This document shows, one piece after another, positions 8,520 through 18,712 of a DNA stretch of 22,811 nucleotides. Within the stretch, counting starts at the first letter, position 1. Each line of letters opens with the position of its first letter. The notes beneath the pieces were generated by a model, which made no database searches, had not been told where the DNA came from, and worked only from the letters and a program-made list of their open reading frames with translations. Source of the DNA: Entrophospora sp. SA101 (taxonomy: Eukaryota; Glomeromycota; Glomeromycetes; Entrophosporales; Entrophosporaceae); NCBI GenBank assembly GCA_958430865.1, contig CAUDNR010002890.1, positions 158,117 through 180,927 on the forward strand, read 5' to 3'. Position numbers and translations under genes: made by a program.

Positions 8520-9340
8520 CTTAAATATCCATAAACTTGGGATGGGAGTATGGAATTTCTCTAAAGTGACATCAAATTAAAAACTAACACTTTAAAAGGA
8601 AGAAAATCAAACAAACAATGCTCTTTCTTTTGATATTGTTCCAAAAATGAACATTTTTATATTTAATCATACAAGAATTCTTCACCAAGTAATAATTAAA
8701 AATTTTTTAATTCTAATTTTAAATCTGTTATTAAAATTAATTTATAGGTAAAGATTTTTACTAAACAAAAGGCCATTACTTTATTTGCCTGCCTTTGAAA
8801 CATGTATATCTATATGATGATACAGTTGATGAGAAGACAGCTGGCTATTAACAACATTTAAAAATATATGGAGACTTGTATTCCATAGTGATTTATGTGC
8901 TTTTTGTAAAAACAACAGATTTAATGCAAGATACTACTGGGGAGAAGGAGAAAAGGCAAAAAAGGTTATATAATGGGAAAACATATACAAAAGGCAAAAA
9001 TGAACTATTTTATGAACCAAGTCAACTATTTTTGTTATTTTTTTTAGAAATTGCCAAAGATTATCTTCAGCATTTGATATCAATCAATTACAAATTCACT
9101 CCCGAATTTTTGATAAGATCAACATTTACTATTATAATATTTTTCTGATTTGGTATCTGTGTAACAAAATTTACAAACTCGGTATTATATATCAGAAAAA
9201 AAAGAGATGCAATTAATAAATACTTATAAACAAACAAACAAATAAAGTTATTTTCAATGAAAAAATATTTTTTTATATTAACCATTATAAATTCAACTTA
9301 TTCGTGGTACAATCAAAAATATTAAATAAACAATTATCGT
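8520..9340. other. AT-rich stretch, no gene recognised
   Basis: A 90-codon plus-strand frame (8876-9148) has no ATG at its start and ends in hydrophobic low-complexity sequence. Its central part (TGEKEKRQKRLYNGKTYTKG) is basic. I do not recognise it and see no splice-supported model. A minus-strand frame at 9088-9285 is equally featureless. Confidence 0.4.
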
Positions 9341-9347
9341 CAAGTTT

Positions 9348-9657
9348 ATGGAAAACACAAATAATAAAGACGGCGAAGAACTAAAAGTAAGTGCAAGTAT
9401 ATACCATTTGCAAGAAAAAAGAGAAAAACTAAAGATTCAGTTATAATAATAAATTCATCGAATTTAAAAAGTGTCAGTGTAATTGTGGAATTACACCATG
9501 TGCAATTGTTGATAAGAAGCATCTAGAAATAGAGAAGCAAACTAACAAGAAAAACCTGTTTGTCGCTATCTTTCTTTACAACCAACAATATAGATCAAAT
9601 AGATCACCCGTCTTCAATCAATTGCTTATAATTAGTAACAATCGGCTATCATTTTAA
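9348..9657 (+). pseudogene. Unrecognised Cys-containing coding-like fragment
   Basis: A short plus-strand frame starts at ATG 9348 (MENTNNKDGEELK) and meets a GTAAGT that would serve as a 5' splice site at 9387; read through, it ends at 9446. An overlapping frame (9433-9657, no ATG) contains KKCQCNCGITPCAIVDKKH, a CxCxC....C pattern that might bind metal, followed by LEIEKQTNKKNLF. The two pieces may be parts of one decayed gene or transposon protein. Family unknown. Confidence 0.25.
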
Positions 9658-9751
9658 AAAAAAAAAATCAAGTCAAACTAAATTTAGTGCAACAAAAATT
9701 CATTATGGTGTAAATATAAAGACGTAAAAAAAAAAACAGCCGATCTTTAAA

Positions 9752-9994
9752 ATGCTAAAGCTCAATAACCATGTTTGGGAGTGGGAAAAAACTCTATCCT
9801 TAGAACCCGAACAACAATTTATTGGTTTGAAGTTGCGCAATTTTACTATCGAAAATGAAATTTGGCCAAAAAAACTTTTCCCTATAAATCGGCGACAAAT
9901 TAGAAGCATCGTTATTATAAAGTTCAGAACTTTAAACAAATTAAGTAAAGCAGTATTATTAAAAAATTTGTTAATAATAAAGATAATTCAGTAA
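9752..9994 (+). CDS. Hypothetical 80-aa frame, doubtful
   Basis: This frame starts with ATG and encodes a mixed, fairly natural peptide (WEWEKTLSLEPEQQFIGLKL, IENEIWPKKLFPINRRQI) before an Ile/Leu/Lys-rich tail. No domain, signal peptide or splice site is visible. It may be part of the same decayed element as the fragment at 9.4 kb, or chance. Confidence 0.2.
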   Translation: MLKLNNHVWEWEKTLSLEPEQQFIGLKLRNFTIENEIWPKKLFPINRRQIRSIVIIKFRTLNKLSKAVLLKNLLIIKIIQ

Positions 9995-10191
9995 ATACTT
10001 GGCAATATTTCTCCGTGTGAGAAACAAATAAGTTACTAGAATATGGTCTTGGTATTTTATCCACCATAGATAAACAAAAAGAACTCCTGATTCAGGGCTG
10101 GAAAATAGTACTTTAAAATGATATCCCGTCAGTTCCCCATACTCCAATAAAAAAGGTAAAACCTGTTGATTTCAATAATTATTTGAAACAG

Positions 10192-10201
10192 NNNNNNNNN
10201 N
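10192..10201. other. Assembly gap (10 N)
   Basis: Ten undetermined bases. A run of exactly ten is typical of a placeholder of unknown true length, so continuity between left and right cannot be assumed. Short repeats follow it (10226-10571), which may be why assembly failed here. Confidence 0.98.
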
Positions 10202-10225
10202 TTTTGTTAGTTGCACAATATAAAT

Positions 10226-10571
10226 ATGATCGTCACTTTATGTCACATTTAGTGTTAAAATCGAAAGTCCACTATGCTATCATGCATGACTACACTAATA
10301 TTTTTAATGATTCGCAGTCAAAAATTATCTACTGTATCATAGTAAATTTTATGTTACCTACACTCTACCCTTAACTTGTAGCTTGATTATTTATGGCCTC
10401 AAAGATTGTTGAAGCTAAATCAAAGGATGTAATTATTTATTAAAAACTTGATCGTTTTAGAATTATTTTATTATAATTTATTTTAATGTGTGACATAAGA
10501 AAATGATCGTCACTGTAAAAAATTTATCCTTTCAGTGTTATGAAAAATCACATGACTACACTCTACCCTTA
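10226..10571. repeat. Short interspersed direct repeats beside the gap
   Basis: Three motifs each occur twice: ATGATCGTCACT at 10226 and 10503, CATGACTACACT at 10285 and 10551, and CTACACTCTACCCTTA at 10358 and 10556. The spacing differs between pairs, so this is a rearranged or decayed tandem array rather than a clean duplication. Confidence 0.6.
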
Positions 10572-10888
10572 AATTAATATACCTTTAATATATTGATTTG
10601 ATGGTCTAGTAATCTTTTCTAATTCTGCTTTTAATTCTATAATTTGATTTTGTAAACTAGTATTTGCTTCCAATTGGTTTTTTTATTTTATATGGCGCAT
10701 CTTCAAATTTTATATCTATTATGTCTATCATATGCTATATGAGAATTATAGCATTTAGAACATATTCTTTCGCCTATATTTAATTCATAACCTACTAGTT
10801 CAGCTTTTTCTTTTCCTTGTTCTGAAATATTTCACCATTTAGAGTCATCTTTTTCTATTTTGCAAACAGAACAAAAACCAACAGGCAT
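10569..10888 (-). pseudogene. Cys-motif plus coiled-coil protein pseudogene
   Basis: On the minus strand an ATG at 10888 opens MPVGFCSVCKIEKDDSKW, then a TGA, then NISEQGKEKAELVGYELNIG and ERICSKCYNSHIAYDRHNRYK. The paired CxxC motifs (CSVC, CSKC) look like a small zinc-binding domain. After another stop the reading continues in a different frame as QLEANTSLQNQIIELKAELE, a heptad-like coiled coil, ending NQYIKGILI and TAA at 10569-10571. Proteins with this layout are, from memory, a multicopy family in Rhizophagus. At least one internal stop and one frameshift mark this copy as dead. Function unknown. Confidence 0.55.
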
Positions 10889-10934
10889 TTTAGTAATGAC
10901 TTGTAAATCAAGAAATAAAAATTGTTACTTCGAA

Positions 10935-10954
10935 TGGATCCAGGTGGATCCAGG
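10935..10954. repeat. Perfect 10-bp tandem pair
   Basis: TGGATCCAGG occurs twice back to back. It lies just before the composition shift. Significance unclear. Confidence 0.8.
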
Positions 10955-10989
10955 AATATTGAAGTGAAAAGAGTATACTTGTAAAATTC

Positions 10990-12540
10990 GAAAGGTTGTT
11001 ATTTAGTGTACTTGCGCCCACCTCATAAGTGTAACCCATTGTTTATTCTAAAGCAATTGAAAAAAGATCGACATAATATAAATAATATAAAAGGAATGTC
11101 CACCATGCTTATTAAAGGAGCCATTTATATCTACAAAGGTAATTGTCAAAGTTACTCATGTGTTTACATATGAGATAGCAAGGAGGCATGATTTGTGGGT
11201 ATATCTGGCAGACAAATATGCGATTTCGTATATTTGAATGGACACTGGCCAGTCCATTGTATAGAGAGTGATAACATTATATATTTACAACCTTAGGCTG
11301 TAAGGCGAATATATCAGTCTTCATTCTATGTCGCAGTATTCGGCTTGCAAAGCGGTAAGACACTCATTGTACGTGTGGACTTTGAGTTCGAAAATCCGTG
11401 ACCATTTAACTAACAGCAAGAGAACTCCTGCCTGCACTTCTATTATATTACGGCCTTCTTGATTCGATAACGAAAACTTTTGAGCACCTTGAATGAAAAT
11501 TAGGAGTGAGACTATAGTAGCGTCACACCTATGCGCACATATGGTATCCAATTCGTGACATTATTTGGATTTCTACGTAACGTTGAGGTATATATTATAA
11601 ATGGGAGTGCCTGGCACGTTGTGTAGGGCCTAGCTGGTAACGTCTTCGGGCGCAACAGATTTAACCAAGATATACCTAAAACAGATTGGCCTAGAATGAA
11701 TAATAACAGTAAAGAGGAGGATAATCTGAAACGTGTAGTATAGGACTATAGTATTCGCCTAAGACTAGTGATAGGTGTGCTTGTTTTTTTGCCAGATGAT
11801 ATCCGACAATAGCAATGGATCCACCAAAGCCATATCTGTAGATGAAGTTTGGTACGGTGAATGTATTTTATTGGCCAGGGCCGGACTAAGGCTAACTTTG
11901 CCTTGCGGGTACGCAATTTGGGTTAGTACATTCTGGTACAGTCAATATTGTATGAGGTAGCCGGGGGCTCAGAAATGGGTCGCTTTGAGAACGTTGCGGC
12001 GAGGTCTGAAAAAATTACCATTCTGACCTCTCACAGCTAGTGTCGACGGGACTTACTTAAAGCACCCGTAACACAAGATGGATATCAGAAACCAAAAAAA
12101 TTGGTCTAGTTTGAGATGAGAGTTGAAGGGTAATGAAATTATTTTGATCGAGGTTACTCGTATTAGGGGAAGACGTTATAGCACCAATAACGCGCGTGCC
12201 TTGTAACATTACCAAGTGTCAGTATTGTGGTTTAACCATGTATACGCCAATGAAAAAGCAATGGTAGATGTGGTAAGCATGTCTAAGTCGGCTGTGAAAT
12301 GGGACCGGGGAGCAGTCACCCTGGGGCTTTAAACACGATCAAATAATGGAATCGAAAGTATAACAGTGCAAAATAGGAGGACGTAATTTCGGAATGAGGG
12401 AGCTGGAAGGCTGAGCCAGAAATGGTGATAGGACCGAGCATGAGAAACCAGCCGAAATTACAACGCTTGACACCAAAGAAAATACATGGATTTACACTTA
12501 GGAACGACAAATTATTTTGGATTAAAAATGACATGAAGAA
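10990..12540. other. Composition island: balanced, gene-less sequence
   Basis: Base use changes abruptly. Hand counts on 60-base lines give about 48% G+C at 11341 and about 43% at 11641, with about 53% estimated at 11941, against about 20% in flanking lines such as 13081. CpG is frequent (five in the 11341 line), and homopolymers, TA runs and microsatellites almost vanish. A local AT-rich patch remains near 11060-11090, so the left edge is soft. No frame exceeds 76 codons and none resembles a protein; no RNA gene, TIR or repeat was found. The texture is that of random sequence. It could be a decayed foreign insertion, a contaminant or chimeric contig segment, or artificial sequence. Confidence 0.7.
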
Positions 12541-12544
12541 AGTT

Positions 12545-14400
12545 AGTTATGAGAAGAAATAAGTTGAAGTATTATTCAATTACATGTGTTACTGGAATTA
12601 GAATTTAACAATGATTCATTGGCCGAAATATTTTAATTCCGAGTTAAATTATTTTACATTTTCATTATTTATCGTAATTATTCAATGTTATTTAGTAAGG
12701 ATTAGTGTGTCTAAAGCACAAAATTGTGGTAAAAGCACTCATAATTTTGAATAGAATTAATTTATATAAGAAATTTGAATCTAATATACTTGTAAAGTAA
12801 CTTTCTGATAAATTAACTTATAAATAAGTTAATAAATTTGTTTCAACTAAATAAACTAAACAAAACGTTTTCTTAAATCTCTAAATCAAAATTATTCATT
12901 AATAAAACTAATTCGTTGGTAATAGCCAAATCATAAATCTATGTTGTTATCATCAATCCCCCAAAAAATAATTGGTGACGAAAATGAGATGAAAATCCGT
13001 AGATTATATAAATCACTTTGTGAAATTCCACACAAATTGCACCAAGCTGTATTTCTTTATTTTAAATTATCTTTTTTTCTTTTTATTTATTTTCTTTATA
13101 CCTTCATTATTTATTCACCTTACAAGTTTAAAATATATTACACTTTCTGTTAAAAATCAAATTTTAAATGCAATTAAAAAAATTTAATTCAAAACATATT
13201 AAGATGCGTATTATCATATGTTAAAATTTTAGATGAGGTTATAATGCACATTTTTATTCAATTCATTTTTTTTTGAAGTGGGAATATTTGGGGGAAAAAA
13301 AATTCGGACCAAGTTTTATTTTTTTATTTATTATTTTTTTTTAGAAACATTAGAGAAATGAAAATTTGCATATAGCTTAATAAGTACCTAGGTTACAAAA
13401 CGACATTATTTTTTTGTATGTTTATTATGTACGTTTTTATGCAATTATTTGTTTTAGGGTGTGCGTGACTTTGTCCAGGTAGTGTAGTAGTAGTTCTATG
13501 ATAACAAATGGGATATTATTATTATTATGAAATGACTAAATTTTGATCCCTGAAATTCTTGGTGATACCAATGTTCACTTTGCCTGGGAAATAATCTAAC
13601 TAGATTAATTAATTTAATAATTACGATGGATGGAATTATGATGATTATTATGAAGAAAATTGTTATTATTATGGTGATGATGGTGATGATATCAAATCTA
13701 AAAGAAAGAAATATTAGACAAGATTAATTATATGCGAAACAATGTGGGCACATTCTAAAATATAAAATAAAATTACTTCACACACCAGATATTAATATGA
13801 TGCTTGTCTTCTGTGGTTGCATATCCGGGTTTGTACGGAACTCATCTACTCTATTACTCTGCAATGACGTTTTAGCTCTTTACCACAGGAGCAAGAGCAG
13901 CTCCTTGGGATGTTGATGAAGCAAGCATACATCAAACGAAGATGGCGGTGTCGTGGTTTTACAAAGAAGTCAAGTAGATAATGTAGGTGGTTGAGTTCAT
14001 CAAGAAGAAGATTTTGGTATATGAAAGCAGTATACTATCAGAAACTTTTGCCATACATTGTACCTGAAGTATTGTGTAGCAAATTGTGTTTACTACTTCA
14101 CCTGATGTTTATAGTTAAGATATAATAATGTCAAGGTCGTCAAGCGGAAAAGCACCTTATGATATGATTCTGATTTTGCTTTAGATATTGTTAGTACAAG
14201 GTTAAAGCTTGTATTTTAGGAAGTTATTCTTATCAATTCAACGATTGAATGTTTAAATTCTAATCTGGAAAGAAAGAAGGTTCAGGTACCAAGGAATCAT
14301 TTTTGTATTCTGATAAGTTAGTAAAAACCCTCAAAAATCAAATGATTGAAAATCATGTGCCCAATTTAAGAAGTTTCTACAACATATCACTTTGAATTCA
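12545..14400. other. AT-rich intergenic DNA with minor features
   Basis: A/T-rich with poly-T tracts. A 70-codon plus-strand frame at 12941-13153 begins MLLSSIPQKIIGDENEMKIR and ends in hydrophobic Phe/Tyr-rich sequence; I do not recognise it. A GAT/ATT microsatellite patch lies near 13620-13690. Positions 13800-13985 are richer in G+C and hold a good 3' splice-like site (TAGCTCTTTACCACAG) followed by an open frame GARAAPWDVDEASIHQTKMA that ends at a TAG shortly after, possibly an orphan exon. Confidence 0.4.
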
Positions 14401-14420
14401 AAAAGCTACCAGAGATCACT

Positions 14421-14457
14421 CTTCTTACAATTCACCAAGAACTTATATTGTAAGAAG
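14421..14457. repeat. Hairpin with perfect 11-bp stem
   Basis: CTTCTTACAAT (14421-14431) and ATTGTAAGAAG (14447-14457) form a perfect stem around a 15-base loop, about 75 bases past the 3' end of the ML-domain gene. It may be a small transposon remnant or an element in the 3' flank. Confidence 0.6.
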
Positions 14458-14530
14458 TGGTAAAATATACAATTTGATATTAATTTTTTTTACATTTAAT
14501 ATTAGACTCTTAACAAGTAAATTTGAACAT

Positions 14531-15170
14531 TCAATTGTAAGCTAGACAGTTTCTCGAATAAAACCTAAATGTTACCGTAACCTTTAGGCATAAAATTTTA
14601 CGGCCGTCAGATGTATATGCATTAATATCGGCAATATAAGTTCCCTGTTATTTAATTTTTTAAAAAAAAAACTTTTTAAAAAAAAACCACAAGGTAAGTT
14701 TAATAGGAATGAAATAAATTTGTTCATACCGGGAGAATAGCGTTGGGTATTTCAAATTCACGGTGTAATTCACGATGACCTTTCTTGATTGGACAATTTA
14801 TTTCTGCATATTCGGCTGATTTTTCGCACAAGTCCATTCTTTCATCAAAAATATTGACTGAACCAAGTTTAACAACCACATCAACATAACTACCGTTCAA
14901 GATTGTTTCCTTTAAGAATCCAGCAGCATCAACAAAGAGTGGTTTTCCTTTGGCTGGTGGATCAGGTTTCAAATTAATATATTCAATTTGAAGAATATCT
15001 TCACTTTTACTACAATCTGTTATGGTTCTTGAAACTGTGAAAGCATTATTATCAAGTTGTAAAGAATATTCTTGAGGATGAATTTTTTGTAAAAAAATTG
15101 AATTGACAATTGTGACTAGTGATAGTAAAAGCAATAATAAAATTATATTTTTCATTTTTGTTTCTGACAT
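14531..15170 (-). CDS. ML-domain secreted lipid-binding protein (NPC2/PITP-like)
   Basis: Two exons, 15170-14730 and 14644-14531, join across an 85-bp intron (GTATGA...AACAG) to give 184 residues. Residues 6-23 are a signal peptide (MKNIILLLLLLSLVTIVNS). The mature part is an MD-2-related lipid-recognition domain: TDCSKSED near the start, LNLKPDPP-like IEYINLKPDPPAKGK in the middle, VDVVVKLG, then DLCEK, INCPIKKG, and after the splice GTYIADINAYTSDG and KILCLKV. The Cys residues sit where the family forms disulphides. The splice is strongly supported because it joins ILP to GTY, the conserved P-G-x-Y start of the final strands. Such proteins bind sterols or phospholipids in the secretory or vacuolar lumen; fungal members are annotated as phosphatidylglycerol/phosphatidylinositol transfer protein. 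ATG 15170 is first; ATG 15155 gives a tighter signal peptide. The last dozen residues (RFYSRNCLAYN) extend past the usual domain end. Confidence 0.9.
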
Positions 15171-15199
15171 TACTGATATTAAATTTTTTAAAAAAAAAT

Positions 15200-15990
15200 A
15201 ATAATAAATTACATTTAATTGTTACACGCACGAAAAGGGAGAATAAATAATGACGTACTTTAAAACAGCGCCAATTTTGGTTTTATTATAAGTTCTGGGA
15301 TTCAAGTGTATCAATACCAAATTTGTAAAAAAATTTCTTCGATAGTTACATAAAAATAGGTGAATAATTGGCATTTTGATTGTGCAAAAGTACCATTGGC
15401 GGTAGAGTTCGTCAAACTTTACATATAAAATCTTTCACACGCTATAAAAATAAAAATAAAAATACTATAATAAAAAATTAGCCTAGGCTCGTCAAATTAT
15501 GCATGTAAAAACTTCACATTTATAGAAAAAAACGTGTGATATAAATAATCGAAATCAGTGTCAATGTCTAAAATCTATTACTATGTGCGGAACGCTCGCT
15601 CCGAGCATAATCATTTATTTGCGCACAATGCGGGATCAAATAAAATAAAATATTAAATTATATATATAAATATATATTAATGCCAGTTCACAAATCCTTT
15701 TATTTACTTTTTTTCTCGCAATATTTTTTTCTGATGAGCTTTTTCAAATATAAGATATCTTTTTATTCACTCCATTCACATTAAAGCTTTTGAAAAGTAT
15801 TCAAAAATGAATAAATGGGACAAGTCACTTAGTCCCACAACTCTTTATTGGTCGTGTAGATTTTTAAATTCTCCAAAAATGGAAATGCAACACCCCAAAA
15901 TAAATCGCGTATTTGAAGCCAAGACCTTCCTCTACAAAATCACGATTTCATCTCATTGATATGTCATGTTGTTGTGGAGAATTTGAGCTT
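15200..15990. other. Intergenic region with a diverged direct repeat
   Basis: No gene seen. Two diverged copies of about 45 bases lie at 15407-15450 and 15487-15531 (TCGTCAAAnT.TnCATnTAAAA followed by CTTnnCAC and a TATA-like end). Near 15600 is a small palindrome GCTCG-CTC-CGAGC. The remainder is A/T-rich. Confidence 0.5.
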
Positions 15991-16003
15991 CAAAGTTGCA
16001 CAA

Positions 16004-16260
16004 GTCCAGACTTGACTGTTACCATACAGGCATTGATTGCTGATGATAGCTGGCATTCGTGTGATGATTGCTTTTATACCTCTCTAGAATAAAATTAATG
16101 TTAAGACTGGTTTGAAAATTCCGCAACTCGGGATGTTGCAACCTGGGTTATTGTTTTGAATTCCCCCGAATTCCGAGTTTTGAGGCCTGGGTTGCTGTCT
16201 TGTTGGGGCACACCTACTCAACAACAACCTACCCCCATTTAAAAAACAAAAAAATTCACT
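16004..16260 (+). repeat. Dispersed repeat, copy B (partner at 2873-3142)
   Basis: Second copy of the repeat at 2.9 kb, same orientation. It retains the frame LIADDSWHSCDDCFYTSLE followed by a stop, matching the LITNESWHSCDICF reading of copy A. Downstream it includes two CCTGGGTTRYTGT-like blocks and the closing CCCCCATTTAAAAAAC segment. Copies differ by many substitutions and indels, so they are old insertions rather than a recent duplication. Confidence 0.65.
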
Positions 16261-16272
16261 TTGTCAAACAAA

Positions 16273-16530
16273 AATTTAGAGAAACAGAAAATTTGTGAAA
16301 ATGGCTAATTTGTACAAAACATACCAAACAAAATCTAAACATTTTATAACATTTTTCTTGTTGACCATATTGTTGACAAAGATGTATATAATCATAATTT
16401 TAAACTATAGGACAGGGAACAAAACCCCATTCAGTCCCTTACCCAAAATTATAAATCGGTTAGTATCAAAGAAACAGAGAATTTAGGAAAATAATTATAC
16501 AAAACAAACACTATTTTACAACTTTCCTCT
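16273..16530. repeat. Weak direct repeat, about 190-bp period
   Basis: GAGAAACAGAAAATTTGTG with a following TACAAAACATACCAAAC block near 16277-16330 is echoed by AAGAAACAGAGAATTTAGG with TACAAAACAAACAC near 16468-16512. Similarity fades on both sides. A 63-codon frame at 16295-16486 overlaps it and is not recognised as a gene. Confidence 0.35.
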
Positions 16531-16535
16531 TAGCA

Positions 16536-16800
16536 TCAAAGCCCAAACACAATTTCAGGGTCACCAGTCCCACTCTGAATTACAACCTCCTGTGCTTGAA
16601 ATGAGTTGCAGATCTTCTTAATATTCTTCCAGAGTTGCGACAGCCTGGTCACAGAGCCATCCTTAGAGGTAGGATCATTGCAGGCAATTTGTCGACTTTC
16701 TTTGGTCTGGGTGCTGTGAGGGAAGATTAGTGAAAAGTGTCATTGGCAATTAATGCAGTCTCAGTAAACTCCAGGGCCACGTATTTCCCCCTGAAAATTT
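16536..16800 (-). pseudogene. Unrecognised coding-like remnant
   Basis: A minus-strand frame of 67 codons without ATG (16739-16536) reads STQTKESRQIACNDPTSKDG, then VTRLSQLWKNIKKICNSFQ and AQEVVIQSGTGDPEIVFGL before TGA. Just upstream, in another frame, GKYVALEFTETALIANDTFH follows an acceptor-like TTTTCAG near 16787. Amino acid use is natural and the DNA is GC-richer than its flanks, suggesting a decayed gene or transposon. I cannot name the family. Confidence 0.3.
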
Positions 16801-17240
16801 AGTTGCATCATTGTATCATCGGTCCATCAGGTAAGATTAGCCTTGTGCACATGAGGAACATGTGAGAATGACTGTAAGTGTTAAGGTAGCATGCGTGCTT
16901 CAACACTTGTCAAATTTCCGATAATCAAACATCGCATATTAATATCAAAATGTTTCACTCCCTTGTATCACCTTGACTTTTCATATTATTTAATAATGTT
17001 GATTATGAAAAGCCAAATACCAACCATTTGTTTACCATCTTGATGAGATTTTTATAATTACCCAGAAAGCTCTGCTCCGCGTTTTGATTTAAAAGACACA
17101 TCAATGCAAATTAAAAAAAAGTTACCTCTGGTTAGTTATTAACACGTCTTTAGAACCAAATCATGTCAAACAACATCACTCACATTTTGTCATCTGTCAA
17201 AAAACAAATTGTTTTTCCAAAAAAAAATAAATAATTGGTG
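16800..17240. other. Intergenic stretch, nothing recognised
   Basis: Moderate G+C falling to A/T-rich near 17100. No open frame, repeat or RNA gene was identified. Confidence 0.45.
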
Positions 17241-18261
17241 TACAGTCAAACCTCGTCACAGCGACAACGAATTTAAATATCGGCTCCTTTTTTATTAATT
17301 AAAAATATTTGTCATAACGAATTTTATTAATATTAATATTAATTCGAACTTTATTTATCTACATTTTATATTTTTATTATTTATTTCATAATTAATTTTA
17401 AAAGTATACAATGCCACTTTTTGACTAAATGAAAGAACAAATCAATCAACCGTTTAATTAATGTATTATTTCGGGTCATGCTTATAAGAGTAGAGGCAGA
17501 AAATTAAAATTAATATAAATTATTCTTTTATCGTTCTGAAATAATTCTATTTTCACACTTTTGTGGTCGAAAATTAAACAGTAAGGTTTAATTGTCCATT
17601 TGGTTATCAGAATGGCATAGAATTATGAGGTTTTGTAATTAGGTTTTGGTTATTTGTTTTAGTTAAGGAAGCGAGGGTTTAGTTTTTGGGTAAGGTTTTG
17701 TTTGTTTAAGTTTTTGTAAACGGGTTTAAATGTTTAAGTGTAAATGTAAGATGTTAAGACTGATTGACAAAGTTAATATTATAATTTGGTACATTATTTT
17801 TATAAAGGCCAATGATTTTGCCATGTTGATTTTCAGTTAAGGATGTTTAAAGTTTTTTTAAGAATTGGCTCAAGGTTTTATTAAAAATGATATCTTTTTT
17901 CAAAAAAATTCAAAACAACGCAAATGTTCATAAATAAAATAGGAACTCTATAGGAACCTTTGTTTCTTTGTAGAAAAGACATCTTTATTTATTGTAATTC
18001 GTTGTCGTTTGTATAAATTGTGTCTAAATATTCACCGAGGCTTTCTAAGTACAAGAAAGAGGCAACAAGCAGGATAATTTCGTAAAATAACTTAATTGAC
18101 GAACATTGTATATAAAAGCTTTCAATTAATCGACGAGTGTAGCTAAAAAGTTAACCTGAAATCGGCCATAAAACATAAAATAATCGAGGTTGACCGAAAA
18201 GCTACCTCGCAACATTACAAACATTTTACGTTGAAAAAAAAAAAGCTTAGGACTTTTTCAG

Positions 18262-18329
18262 GACTTAAGTTCGGTCCGGTCCTAAGATAGAATTGCCGAT
18301 CCCAAGACCGGACCGGACGGTTAAGGACC
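18262..18329. repeat. GC-rich inverted repeat inside the large element
   Basis: The arm ACTTAAGTTCGGTCCGGTCC with CTAAG (18263-18286) pairs imperfectly with the arm ending CAAGACCGGACCGGACGGTTA (18303-18323), extending to AAGGACC. The CGGTCCGGTCC core is striking in a region below 30% G+C. Possibly a small MITE nested in the larger element. Confidence 0.65.
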
Positions 18330-18674
18330 AATTAACATTTCTAGTTATAGCAAGGGGTTTGGTTATAGATTATTTTTTTCTTTAAAAGGCGAGGGACGTG
18401 TTTTTTTTTTAATGTTGCTTGATATGAATATCAAGAACTTTTTAACTTGTCCTTTGCCCAAATTTGGCTAAATCGATATTCTAGTATTAAACAAATTATT
18501 AATGTGGGCTCATTTTTTTGATTAGAATTAGAAAAATTCTGTATTTGTAACCAATAATTTACTTGGATGAATTTTTATCATAAGTTTTCATTTAAAATAT
18601 TCTCGAATGATTTTAATTTATTTATCAATTCTCGAATGATTTTATAATGAGTTTTAGTTGAGAATATTTTTTAA

Positions 18675-18712
18675 ATGACAAAATAAATAAAAATTTATTA
18701 TTTATTTGTCAT
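18675..18712. repeat. AT-rich palindrome
   Basis: ATGACAAAATAAATAA (18675-18690) is the inverted counterpart of TTATTTATTTGTCAT (18698-18712), with one bulged base and a 7-base loop. It lies among degenerate CTCGAATGATTTTA repeats. Confidence 0.6.

Noticed and set aside
10936..11822. Three GGATCC sites as a cloning-vector trace in the composition island
   Set aside because: Another GGATCC occurs inside the transposase at about 8025, two of the three lie in a short tandem repeat, and no vector or linker sequence is recognisable.
11321..12534. Frames of 61-76 codons inside the composition island
   Set aside because: Lengths are what random balanced sequence gives, and none shows motifs or natural protein texture.
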